The notes under the pieces were generated by a model. The model saw only the letters and a program-made list of their open reading frames with translations. It had not been told where the DNA came from and did not search any database. Below, piece after piece: positions 20,701-27,640 of a stretch of 64,000 nt of DNA (positions are counted from its first letter, which is position 1; every line of letters starts with the position of its first letter). The translations under genes and the position numbers were made by a program. The stretch is from JADJPF01 sp964492845 (GTDB lineage Bacteria > Acidobacteriota > Blastocatellia > Chloracidobacteriales > JADJPF01): the NCBI GenBank assembly GCA_964492845.1, contig CAZBMZ010000029.1, forward strand, positions 15,388 through 79,387, given 5' to 3'.

Positions 20701-20899
20701 ACGTAACAAGCGATTCTACTTCTTCTGGTGCAAGGCCATGAGATTCAGTCAAAATAGTAACAGTAGGTGCTGTTAGGTCAGGAAATACATCTACAGGAGA
20801 CTCAGTTGCTACTATACCTCCATAAATTAAGAGTGCTAGCGCAGCTATAACTACTATAAGGCGATTTTTTAGCGACCATTGGATAATTTTATTAAGCAT
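17771..20899 (-). CDS. RND efflux permease, CusA/CzcA (heavy-metal) type
   Basis: This is a 1042-residue inner-membrane proton-driven exporter with the usual twelve-helix, two-large-loop layout. In the fourth helix AIGELVDD followed by IVDVEN keeps Asp401 and Glu408, equivalent to the CzcA Asp408 and Glu415. The position equivalent to CzcA Asp402 is Ala395, as in the monovalent Cu/Ag pump CusA. The substrate may be monovalent metal, but this is inference. The terminal tail lacks the Met- or His-rich region of dedicated metal pumps. It lies 25 nt downstream of the adaptor gene. No outer-membrane factor is encoded beside it, so a TolC-like partner must come from elsewhere. Expression is probably governed by the dyad at 22704-22726. 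Confidence 0.9.
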   Translation of the reverse strand: MLNKIIQWSLKNRLIVVIAALALLIYGGIVATESPVDVFPDLTAPTVTILTESHGLAPEEVESLVTLPIESAMNGTAGVFRVRSNSAIGISIVFVEFQFGTDIYRARQLVTEKLQQVRLPNGVSAPTLGPISSTMGEIMLISLTSKTTSAMELRSLADWVVRPRLLGIAGVSKVLMIGGEVKQFQVLIDPQKLLDYSLTMEEVRQAVGAANTNASGGFLEKPNEELLIRSRARVYTLEDLENSVITVRDKTPILVKNVATVKLGAAFKRGDGSFNQEPSVVATIQKQPNANTLEVTKRIENTLAELKSTLPSDVVIDTKAFQQADFINRAVSNVNRSLIEGGVMVTIILFIFLWNFRTTFISLTAIPLSLITAILAMSYFGLSINTMTLGGLAIAIGELVDDAIVDVENVFRRLKQNAKLKTPEPIISVIYRASSEIRNSIVFATLIIVLVFLPLFSLSGFEGRMFAPLAFAYVISILASLIVALTVTPVLCYYLLGSSDQLKDDHDSFIVAKLKRYYLKTLNFTLRHPFEIIAVSVAMLFLAISVVPLMGREFLPPFNEGSLNINVNLPPGSSLAESNRVGNIVENRLHKTPEVISTTRRTGRAELDEHAAGVNTSELEVVVKQGNRPHTEMMEEIRTNLSQIPGVDVEVGQPISHRIDHLLSGTRAQIAIKLFGPDLATLRSKAGEIREAMTTVPGIVDLLVEPQVGVPQLQINLNRQAASALGLRAENVAEDVETAFSGQVVSQVLEEQKTYDVIVRLDDSARESIESISKTLIDTPIGNKIPISQVAEVKVDQGPNTINRENVQRRIIIQANVAERDLGSVIEDVKQVINKQVSLPQGYFLQYGGQFESQEKASRQITLLSLVAIGGIFLLLYIALGSIRPALLVMANLPLALIGGVAMVFISGGTLSIASLVGFITLFGIATRNGIMLVTHYTHLIKEEGLSFRDAIVQGSMERLSPILMTALVTGIGLVPLALGKGDPGKEIQQPMAVVILGGVITSTLLNMIVIPALYLKFGRVEAKGQAKEFALPSQTLPSAGD

Positions 20900-20924
20900 A
20901 TATTTTCCATTTATTTAGCTAAGT

Positions 20925-22193
20925 TTAGGTTTCATGACTATGCGCACCAGCATCAGCAGGGCGTAATTCTTGGAGCTTTAATTGATAAGCACCTTGAGTA
21001 ACTACTCTCTCACCAGCTTGTAAGCCTGATAGAATAGCTACTTTATCCCCATAAGAGTCACCTAAAGTTACTTCACGTCGTTGAAACTCTTCACCTGATA
21101 GCAATATATAAACAATCTTTTTTCCTTCGTGATCAAGTACAGATTCCTTAGGAACAAGCATTGCGTCTACTGGTTCATTAGCATCAAGCCTAACATTAGC
21201 TTGCATTCCTATTTTTAGAGCTTTATCTGTATTTGCTACTACAAAAGTAACTGTAGCAGCACGAGTTTTTTCATCTACTACAGCACCAATATTTACTATT
21301 TTTCCTGTATGTTCTTTTGTAGGGTTAGCAGTGGTAGTAAAAATAGCTTGTGAAAGCTTTTCTAGTTTAGGTAAATCGCTTTCAAAAATAGGTGCTTCAA
21401 CCCAAACTGTGTATAAATTAATAATTTCAAAAATAGCTTCTCCTGCGGTTACTTGTTCCCCTAAAGTTTTATATACAGCTACTATTGTTCCTGAAATTGG
21501 TGCGGTTACAGCATAGTTAGTTTGAGTAGAAATTTGGTAAGGAGTAATTTTGCTAATATCATCAAAGGCATTTTTCTGAGAAATAACAGAATCAAAAATA
21601 GCTTGGCTAGCTTTATAATCAGCTTCTGCTAGTTGTAATTGGCGTAAAGAAGAAATTTGTTGCTCATACAAATTTTGTGTACGTTCATACTCGGCCTTTG
21701 TTTGGTTAACTCTTGCTTGAGCTTCATTGATTGCTTGTATTAACCGGCGTTTTTCTGCTTCTAAACGAATGTTTTCTATTTTTATCTGTGTGTTGTTATT
21801 AGCAATATCTGCAAGCTCTGTTGCTGTTGGGGTTTGGTGCAAAATTGTTAAAGTTTGTCCTTGTGAAACAAATTGACCAATAACAGGTAATTTTCCTTGG
21901 CTAAGTATCCCACTAACAGAAGGAGCAACTATAGCCCTACTACTTGCCGCAGGAACAACACGCCCTACTGCTTTAACTTGTCTAGCTAAAGACTTTTGCT
22001 CAACCTTAGCCAGTTTTAGACGAATCAACCATTGTTGCTCCATTAAAAACTTAACTATCCCAGCAGGATTTTTATTTTCTGCGCTAGCTACAGGCTCAGT
22101 AGTAGCAACTTTTTGTGAACGCCAAATAAATGTTGTTAATAGTCCAGTTATTAATACAAGAAAAACAAAAAATAAAAATTTTAATTTAGTCAT
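20925..22193 (-). CDS. RND efflux periplasmic adaptor (membrane fusion protein)
   Basis: The protein has 422 residues. An N-terminal membrane anchor (5-24) is followed by a lipoyl/biotinyl-like half-motif around SGILSQGKLPVIGQFVSQGQ, a long alpha-helical hairpin (about 125-215, RLEAEKRRLIQAINEAQ), the second lipoyl half near ISGTIVAVYKTLGEQV, a beta-barrel and a membrane-proximal domain (GERVVTQGAYQLK). This is the CusB/CzcB arrangement. It would bridge the RND pump to an outer-membrane channel in the periplasm. The C-terminus ends in AGAHSHET with two His, a possible weak metal-binding tail. It is co-transcribed between the lipoprotein and pump genes. Confidence 0.88.
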   Translation of the reverse strand: MTKLKFLFFVFLVLITGLLTTFIWRSQKVATTEPVASAENKNPAGIVKFLMEQQWLIRLKLAKVEQKSLARQVKAVGRVVPAASSRAIVAPSVSGILSQGKLPVIGQFVSQGQTLTILHQTPTATELADIANNNTQIKIENIRLEAEKRRLIQAINEAQARVNQTKAEYERTQNLYEQQISSLRQLQLAEADYKASQAIFDSVISQKNAFDDISKITPYQISTQTNYAVTAPISGTIVAVYKTLGEQVTAGEAIFEIINLYTVWVEAPIFESDLPKLEKLSQAIFTTTANPTKEHTGKIVNIGAVVDEKTRAATVTFVVANTDKALKIGMQANVRLDANEPVDAMLVPKESVLDHEGKKIVYILLSGEEFQRREVTLGDSYGDKVAILSGLQAGERVVTQGAYQLKLQELRPADAGAHSHET

Positions 22194-22230
22194 AAATTTA
22201 TAACCCTATTAAATACAAATAATAAAAATT

Positions 22231-22686
22231 CTACTCAACTTGAAAGTCAGTTAATGATAAGTGTTCGTCAATTTTGTTATTCTTAACATGGAACTCTATC
22301 TTGTAAGCTCCTTTGTTGGTTAAAGTTACATCAGCAACATAAATACCTGTAACTTTGCCTACACGCGCTTTTATTTGAGTAACTTCACTATCATTATTAT
22401 CACGGACAATTAGGTTAACATCTGCTTTTTCTATGGGCGTTCCATCGCTAAGATCAGTTAAGTGGATAAGAAATTGGCTTTTATTTCCTGCTTTTAATGA
22501 TTCATACTCAAAAAAATTTTCTATTCGCTCGGTAAATTCTGTACGTGTTATGGCTTCTTCCTCTTCAACATGTTCTGCTGCTTTTTCTGAAGTAGTAGGT
22601 TTTGAACAAGAAATAAGTAATATAACTATAAATAAATAACTTAGTATCAAATTTTTATTTTTTATAACATTTGTAAAGTTTTTCAT
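22231..22686 (-). CDS. Small lipoprotein with FixH/YtkA-like domain
   Basis: The protein has 151 residues. A type II signal peptide ends in the lipobox LISC (Cys27), so it should be lipid-anchored. An acidic stretch (HVEEEE) is followed by a beta-sandwich domain (about 55-150, with DGTPIEKADVNLIVRD and GIYVADVTLTNKGAYKIEF) that resembles the YtkA/FixH-like domain seen near or fused to CusB-type adaptors in Bacteroidetes and relatives. It is the first gene of the efflux operon and lies immediately downstream of the operator-like dyad. It may present substrate to, or stabilise, the pump; this role is inferred from context. Confidence 0.7.
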   Translation of the reverse strand: MKNFTNVIKNKNLILSYLFIVILLISCSKPTTSEKAAEHVEEEEAITRTEFTERIENFFEYESLKAGNKSQFLIHLTDLSDGTPIEKADVNLIVRDNNDSEVTQIKARVGKVTGIYVADVTLTNKGAYKIEFHVKNNKIDEHLSLTDFQVE

Positions 22687-22703
22687 AAGCTTTCTAAAAC
22701 ACT

Positions 22704-22726
22704 AAAAACTACTGCCGATAGTTTTT
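22704..22726. promoter_or_regulatory. Candidate BlaI operator in front of the efflux operon
   Basis: The dyad AAAAACTA, 7 nt, TAGTTTTT (half-sites perfectly inverted, extended by CT and AG on the flanks) lies 17 nt upstream of the lipoprotein start. It matches the dyad in the blaI promoter at 19 of 23 positions, including the spacer edges. BlaI/MecI operators are inverted repeats of comparable half-site content (ACTAC...GTAGT). No convincing -35/-10 pair was found around this copy, so the promoter position is unresolved. Confidence 0.6.
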
Positions 22727-22732
22727 AGAAGA

Positions 22733-22773
22733 ACAAAAAAGTGCTTGTAATTAAAAGACAAACAAGCACTTTA
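22733..22773 (-). terminator. Rho-independent terminator of the blaI-M56 operon
   Basis: Read on the minus strand, AAAGTGCTTGT and ACAAGCACTTT enclose a loop of about 13 nt and run into TTTTTTG. The stem begins within the stop codon of the M56 gene. Confidence 0.8.
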
Positions 22774-23853
22774 GAAAATAGTTAAAAATATTTCTAGCAT
22801 GTAGTGTACAGCTAAAGGATCCAGAGAAAATAATAAAAGTAATGAAAATAAATAACCAAAACTTATTACTTTTATAGATTTAGACCAAGATTTTTCTAAT
22901 AAATCAATCTTATTTGAAAGGTTTTCTGTGATAGATAAAACTCGTTCAACCCGTCTTTCAAAGTTAGAACTATCTTCCCCAAAAAACGCAGATTCCGTTG
23001 GTTGTACAAACCACGCTCCACGACTGTTAGCTACTCGTTTGAGTTTTACTAACGCACTAGCAATGTCTATAGGAGAATTAGTTTGTTGAACAGCAATTTC
23101 ATCACATAATAGTTCTACTTGTTCACTCCAGTAGCGGTAAATTATTCCTGTTAAAGGGAATACAGGCGAACTATAGCAACAAAGCGTAAGAATCCATTTT
23201 GCAAAGTTATCTTGTCTTTGATGATGTGCCACTTCATGCTGAAGCAACCCTGCAAGTTCTGCCGATGTTAATAAATTTAGTAGTCCTGTAGAAATAACTA
23301 ACTTGGCTTTCCAGTAACCCCAAACAAAAGAAAATGGGTAATCGCTAATCACTAAACCTACTTCTAAACCATACTTTTGACAAATAGCTTTAGTTTGATT
23401 AACTTGTGTAGAATCAACAGGTTTAGCACTAACTTCTAAGAGTCCAACTATTTTGCTTACAGTTAAATAAGCTTTTGTTAAAACATAATTTGCTATAAGT
23501 AAAGACACTAGTAAAAATAATAATGTGATATAAGCAAATGTAGGGTCTAAAGGAAATGTCCAAGCATTAAGTAAATGGATGCTATGGTTTAATTGATGTT
23601 CTGTTATCCATTGATTGGTACTTAAATAAACTTGTGGTAAAAAGGCAGAAATTACTATCCAGGTAGAAAGAAGCGGCGGTATAGCTATTGCACTGGCATA
23701 AAATGTAGTAAAGAAACTAGGTTGTTTATTTTTAAATATATTACTAATTTTAACCAAATAGACTATAAGGAAAGTAAGCAAAGAAAAAATAGTATTTATT
23801 AAAATAAAGTTCTCTACACTAGCAATAAAGATAGGCCATAAATGCCACGGCAT
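22771..23853 (-). CDS. M56 family (BlaR1/MecR1-like) membrane metallopeptidase without sensor domain
   Basis: The protein has 360 residues. Four to five membrane helices surround a cytoplasmic zinc-protease domain with HEVAH (206-210) in the context AGLLQHEVAHHQRQDN, the M56 signature; EQVELLCDE probably supplies the third zinc ligand. It ends in a last hydrophobic helix (about 330-358). The penicillin-binding sensor domain that makes BlaR1 about 600 residues long is absent. In the family this protease inactivates the partner repressor by cleavage. Its ATG overlaps the blaI stop (TAATG), a standard coupled pair. With no sensor domain, the trigger is unknown and may be envelope stress or a partner protein. 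Confidence 0.88.
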   Translation of the reverse strand: MPWHLWPIFIASVENFILINTIFSLLTFLIVYLVKISNIFKNKQPSFFTTFYASAIAIPPLLSTWIVISAFLPQVYLSTNQWITEHQLNHSIHLLNAWTFPLDPTFAYITLLFLLVSLLIANYVLTKAYLTVSKIVGLLEVSAKPVDSTQVNQTKAICQKYGLEVGLVISDYPFSFVWGYWKAKLVISTGLLNLLTSAELAGLLQHEVAHHQRQDNFAKWILTLCCYSSPVFPLTGIIYRYWSEQVELLCDEIAVQQTNSPIDIASALVKLKRVANSRGAWFVQPTESAFFGEDSSNFERRVERVLSITENLSNKIDLLEKSWSKSIKVISFGYLFSLLLLFSLDPLAVHYMLEIFLTIF

Positions 23854-24275
23854 TACTTTTTCTCCTCTCTTTTTGCTTTAATGAGAGTTTCTAACCTATC
23901 CAATTTACTGTTATCTTGACCAACTAGGTCTACAAAAGCTGAAATAGTAGATTCACTAAGCCCACCTAATAGAGACGCTAAAACTTCTTGAGCCAACCCT
24001 TTTTCAAATTCTGTTTTGCTATAGCGAGGTGCATAAACAAAAGCTTTACTTTGTTTAGTGCGCAATAAATAGCCTTTACGGTGCATACGATCTAGGGTAG
24101 TAAGTACAGTTGTATGAGCTATTTCCCTAGTCTTACGTAGTTGTTCTTCTACTTCTATAACGGTTTGATTAGGTTCTTGCCAAAGTATTTCCATTACAGC
24201 AGATTCTAACTCTCCTAAAACTTGTTTGCTGTCTTGGTGTTCTGGCTTAAATCCTCGTAATGCTATCTTAAACAT
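23853..24275 (-). CDS. blaI: BlaI/MecI/CopY-family transcriptional repressor
   Basis: The protein has 140 residues, typical for the family. The winged helix-turn-helix spans about residues 18-90 (LGELESAVMEILW, TVLTTLDRMHRKGYL), followed by a C-terminal dimerisation region. It contains no cysteine, so it cannot sense copper as CopY does through a Cys cluster. Relief of repression should therefore come from proteolysis by the coupled M56 protein. Its promoter carries an operator-like dyad that is repeated before the RND operon, so autoregulation plus efflux control is the simplest model. The symbol reflects family membership; the link to beta-lactams is not shown. Confidence 0.9.
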   Translation of the reverse strand: MFKIALRGFKPEHQDSKQVLGELESAVMEILWQEPNQTVIEVEEQLRKTREIAHTTVLTTLDRMHRKGYLLRTKQSKAFVYAPRYSKTEFEKGLAQEVLASLLGGLSESTISAFVDLVGQDNSKLDRLETLIKAKREEKK

Positions 24276-24317
24276 GTTTTTTGAATAGAAGTTTGAAGTT
24301 TGAAAATTTTGAGTAGA

Positions 24318-24354
24318 AGTATAGTTGACATAAAAACTACTAACAATAGTTTTT
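24318..24354 (-). promoter_or_regulatory. blaI promoter with overlapping operator dyad
   Basis: On the minus strand the -10 box TATACT (plus 24318-24323) is separated by 17 nt from TTGTTA (plus 24341-24346), a fair -35. The dyad AAAAACTA, 7 nt, TAGTTTTT (24332-24354) covers the -35 box and the spacer, an arrangement expected for repression by steric exclusion. The same dyad occurs at 22704-22726. Confidence 0.65.
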
Positions 24355-24424
24355 TACTAAAATGAAGATAAATTTTTCTAATAAATATTTAGAGAGTTGT
24401 TAGAGGTTAGAGTAAGTTTAAAAC

Positions 24425-25000
24425 TTAATTAATCTTAAAGTTAAAAGCGATTCGGCCAGAAAAACCGCCACTACTCTTTTCAAAAACCCATTTTTGGGCA
24501 GCTTGTAAAGCAGAAGATTTAAAGACATTATTACCTGCTAAAAACAATACTTTGTCTACTTTACCTTCAGCATTAACTAAAACCCCTACAATTACCCGGC
24601 CTTGTTGTTGTGTAAGTTTAGCAACATCTGGATAAGTGGCTGCCACTTTTTTTATAGCTTTACCTTCAAGGCTAGCCTGCATATGTAGGTCAAAAACTTC
24701 TTCTGAAGCAGCATTAAGATTAATGTTAGTGATAGATTCTGATTTTAAGCCATCCTTTTCTATCACCAACTTATAATTACCTACAGATAGATCTAAAACT
24801 CGATAGCTTCCGCTTTCATCGGTTGTTGCAGTAGTAACAATTTGTTGTTCTTCATCCTTTACAGTAATAGTTGCACCTGTGACAGGTTTGCCAAAATCAT
24901 CTTTTACTGTACCTTTTATTGAGGCTGTAATTGTTTGTCCAAAGCTAACAGTAACGGTTAGCAAAATCATTAATACAAGTAATAATATTTGGTTTTTCAT
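24425..25000 (-). CDS. CarboxypepD_reg plus TonB C-terminal domain protein
   Basis: The protein has 191 residues from the ATG at 25000, chosen because GGGAGAAG lies just upstream and the preceding TTG is a poor start. The signal peptide spans residues 1-22 (cleavage near SFGQ). Residues 25-95 form a carboxypeptidase-regulatory-like beta-sandwich (KGTVKDDFGKPVTGATITV). Residues about 110-191 form a TonB C-terminal-like domain (GRVIVGVLVNAEGKVDKVLF). In Bacteroidetes these two modules are often fused to M56 peptidases; here a stand-alone version lies directly upstream of the blaI-M56 pair, which suggests a functional link. It lacks the Pro-rich span of an energy-transducing TonB. Confidence 0.75.
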   Translation of the reverse strand: MKNQILLLVLMILLTVTVSFGQTITASIKGTVKDDFGKPVTGATITVKDEEQQIVTTATTDESGSYRVLDLSVGNYKLVIEKDGLKSESITNINLNAASEEVFDLHMQASLEGKAIKKVAATYPDVAKLTQQQGRVIVGVLVNAEGKVDKVLFLAGNNVFKSSALQAAQKWVFEKSSGGFSGRIAFNFKIN

Positions 25001-25058
25001 TACCAACTTCTCCCAGATTCAGGTAAAAGTTTTCTCTACATCTTACGAAAGCGGGAGA

Positions 25059-25086
25059 ATGACAGCCTAGAAAATTAGGCTGTCAT
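25059..25086 (-). terminator. Perfect 11-bp hairpin between two leftward genes
   Basis: ATGACAGCCTA, GAAAAT, TAGGCTGTCAT forms an 11-bp stem with a 6-nt loop, 12 bp beyond the stop of the secreted Ig-like gene. There is no clear T-run on the minus strand, so it is either a weak terminator or an mRNA 3'-end stabiliser. Confidence 0.5.
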
Positions 25087-25097
25087 AAATATAAAAC

Positions 25098-26549
25098 TTA
25101 ATTATTTTCTTTACTTAATTTCTTAAGTAGTAGGTGAGCAAGTCTTTGCATTTCTGCAATTTCATTGCGTTTTTTGTTAAGTTCTTCACCAGAAAGACCG
25201 GCTAAAGACTCAGTAACTATAGTAGAAGTGCTAGTACCATCAATCCAAATTGTATGTTGAGTATTAACTCTAGTTAAGTCAAATTGAGTTTCATTGTTTG
25301 TTACCATAAAAGTACGTGTTTGACCAGCAGGTAGAATATCGCTTAGTTCACCATTACCAGCAAATGTAATGTCAAAAACCTGGTCAACTCGGTTAAGGCT
25401 TTCTATCACAACTTGAGGAGCGCGAGCAGCCACAGTTCCAGTATTACGTACTACTATAGAAAAATCAGATCCATTTTGATTATTAAGTGTTCTAGTCAAA
25501 CGATCTATAACTAAATTAGCTCTTGCAGGTGTGATTGTGTCTGTCATAAAGTCTACAGAAATATCAACTCTTTGTGTATCTGACAAAAATGGTAAGTCAA
25601 AAAGCTGACTAAAGCTTGCCGAGCGTGCTTGTGGAAGGGTGGTTTGTGTAAAAACTCCAGCAGAAGTAATACCAGAAAATCCATTAGCAAAAGTTCTTCT
25701 TGTTTCAAGAAGGTTTCCACCGCCATCAAATACTCTTAAAGTAACTTGAACAAAAGCAGCATCAGCCCCACCACTATTTCTTACAAAACCAAACGCTATT
25801 AACTTCCCTTGTTGATTAGCACGTAGTAGCGTAGAGCCTGGAACAACCTGCACTACAGCCATAGGATTAGTTCCACCGGGCCTAGGCATAATTGTAAGTG
25901 AAATGGTTGCTGTTCGTTGAATTTGTCCTGCTGTAGCAGTTATTAAAGCACTATAGCCACCAACAGGGAGATTAGCACTAGCAAATTGTAGTGTAGCACT
26001 ATCAGCAGGTGCATCTAGTGTTTGTTTAGAAAGTTGAAAAGGAACATTTGGCGTAGTAAGTATGCTTAAAGAAACTTGTCTAGCAAAATCTGTCTCACCT
26101 TGAGTTCTGATAGTAAAGTTTACTGGATCACCCTGTAAAACAACGCTATTAGGAGGAGTTACAGTTAAGTTAAATTGAGGGACATTAACAGTTAGGCTAC
26201 CACTAGTATTTCTAACTTTATTTTTTCTCATTCCAGCAACTAATATTGATACATTCTGAGCATTAGCTGTGGCAGAAGTGGTAACTGTTATTGTTACACT
26301 ACCACCAGCATTAATTGTTGGACTACTTAATGTGGCTGTAACATCAGGTGAAGTAGGTGAAAGCGTAACAGCTAGTGGAACAGCTTTACGAAAGTTGTTA
26401 ATAGGTTGAGAAGTAACTGTAAAAGTCGCTTGACGACCAGCGTTAATTGTCTGATTAGATGGGGACAAGCTTAAAGAAAAATCTTTTTGCGCCCAAGCTG
26501 TATGACAAAATGCTAACAGAAAAAACAGGGCTACCAAGTATCGACGCAT
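25098..26549 (-). CDS. Secreted Ig-like/CARDB-like repeat protein
   Basis: The protein has 483 residues. The signal peptide spans 1-20 (cleavage near AWAQ). Two or more Ig-like modules of about 100 residues follow (DFSLSLSPSNQTINAG; FNLTVTPPNSVVLQGD), typical of secreted Acidobacteria proteins. A CARDB-like stretch is seen around residues 225-440 (VVPGSTLLRANQQGK, NGSDFSIVVRNTGT). The C-terminal 40 residues are helical and charged (NKKRNEIAEMQRLAHLL). No enzyme motif is visible. AGGAGG lies 6 nt before the ATG. It shares the DFSLS-x-P-type module with the SMP-30-like protein at 43297-44817. It may have a surface or matrix role. Confidence 0.7.
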   Translation of the reverse strand: MRRYLVALFFLLAFCHTAWAQKDFSLSLSPSNQTINAGRQATFTVTSQPINNFRKAVPLAVTLSPTSPDVTATLSSPTINAGGSVTITVTTSATANAQNVSILVAGMRKNKVRNTSGSLTVNVPQFNLTVTPPNSVVLQGDPVNFTIRTQGETDFARQVSLSILTTPNVPFQLSKQTLDAPADSATLQFASANLPVGGYSALITATAGQIQRTATISLTIMPRPGGTNPMAVVQVVPGSTLLRANQQGKLIAFGFVRNSGGADAAFVQVTLRVFDGGGNLLETRRTFANGFSGITSAGVFTQTTLPQARSASFSQLFDLPFLSDTQRVDISVDFMTDTITPARANLVIDRLTRTLNNQNGSDFSIVVRNTGTVAARAPQVVIESLNRVDQVFDITFAGNGELSDILPAGQTRTFMVTNNETQFDLTRVNTQHTIWIDGTSTSTIVTESLAGLSGEELNKKRNEIAEMQRLAHLLLKKLSKENN

Positions 26550-26661
26550 AAGGCCTCCTAAGAAATTTTGGTAGTTAGTTTGCTAATCTAACAAACTCCT
26601 AAATTAGTATTTATTGATTGCAAAATTCAAATAATAATTTAAGTATTTTCAAGGCAAGTGC

Positions 26662-26674
26662 TGTTACTGTAACA
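26662..26674. promoter_or_regulatory. Perfect 13-bp palindrome in a divergent promoter region
   Basis: TGTTAC, T, GTAACA lies in the 194-bp spacer between the leftward secreted Ig-like gene and the rightward YfiT-like gene. Its placement suits a shared operator; the protein that would bind it is unknown. Confidence 0.35.
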
Positions 26675-26743
26675 TAAAAGTCAATTTTTTGGAAGTATTT
26701 AGCCAATTTTACCTAAAACTAAAAATCAAAAGGAATAGATTAT

Positions 26744-27268
26744 ATGGACTTAAGATATCCCATAGGAAAATTTCAATATAATGAAGAAGAAGTAATAAAT
26801 AGTAGAGATAAATTTATATATGAAATAGCAACACTACCAGAAAAACTAACATCAGCCCTAAATAACCTAACCGAAGAACAACTTAACACCCCTTATAGGG
26901 AAGGAGGTTGGACGATCAAACAAGTAGTCCATCATTTAGCAGATAGTCATATGAACAGTTTTATTAGATTTAAGCTAGCTTTAACTGAAGATAACCCTGT
27001 AATAAAACCTTATGATGAAAATCTATGGGCTGAGCTAGCCGATTCTCAAATACCAATAAATTTGTCTTTTGACCTAATAAACTCTTTACATCAAAGATGG
27101 GCTATTTTATTAAACTCAATGACTGCAACAGATTACAAAAAACCATTAACCCATCCTGAAATCGGCCAACTAGACTTAAACAAATGTTTAGCTTTGTATT
27201 CCTGGCACTCCAATCATCACACAGCACATATTACTTTCCTTAAAGAAAGAAATGGCTGGAAAAACTAA
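26744..27268 (+). CDS. DinB/YfiT-like thiol transferase family protein
   Basis: The protein has 174 residues, matching the YfiT/BstA family of the DinB superfamily four-helix-bundle metalloproteins. The N-terminal DLRYPIGKFQ, the GGWTIKQVVHHLADSHMNS segment and the C-terminal WHSNHHTAHI carry the His residues that bind the divalent metal. Characterised relatives transfer low-molecular-weight thiols such as bacillithiol to electrophiles; which thiol this organism uses is unknown. It is cytoplasmic. An AAAGGA ribosome-binding site precedes the ATG, and it is followed by the small membrane protein gene after 21 nt. Confidence 0.88.
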   Translation: MDLRYPIGKFQYNEEEVINSRDKFIYEIATLPEKLTSALNNLTEEQLNTPYREGGWTIKQVVHHLADSHMNSFIRFKLALTEDNPVIKPYDENLWAELADSQIPINLSFDLINSLHQRWAILLNSMTATDYKKPLTHPEIGQLDLNKCLALYSWHSNHHTAHITFLKERNGWKN

Positions 27269-27289
27269 TAAATTTACTTAGTCTGTTGT

Positions 27290-27619
27290 ATGAAATTAAA
27301 CAGTATTTTTGCTTTTCTAATTGGATTTATAGCTCTAGCCTTGTCATTGCTTATTTATATGCAATATGTATTTATGCTAGGCTTTCCTGATGGTTTTATA
27401 ACAGAATTAGAATATGCTCAAAGACAATTAGCCTACGTATTTATTACAGTAAATATTATTTTAGCCTTCTGTTTTATTTATTTAGGCTACTTAGCTTCAA
27501 AAAAAGATATTGGTCAAAAATTATTAATAGCTACTACTACGTACTTAATATGTATAATTGTTATATGTTGTATTAACTATTATTATCAGCTAAACCTTAC
27601 AGATAGTAGAGGTGGATAA
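27290..27619 (+). CDS. Small three-helix membrane protein of unknown function
   Basis: The protein has 109 residues with three hydrophobic helices (about 4-28, 46-70 and 77-99), short polar loops and few charges. I do not recognise the family. It lies in a rightward run with the YfiT-like and beta-lactamase-like genes (gaps of 21 nt on each side), so it is probably translated from the same mRNA. Confidence 0.65.
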   Translation: MKLNSIFAFLIGFIALALSLLIYMQYVFMLGFPDGFITELEYAQRQLAYVFITVNIILAFCFIYLGYLASKKDIGQKLLIATTTYLICIIVICCINYYYQLNLTDSRGG

Positions 27620-27640
27620 TAAAAATAGGATAAACCTAAA

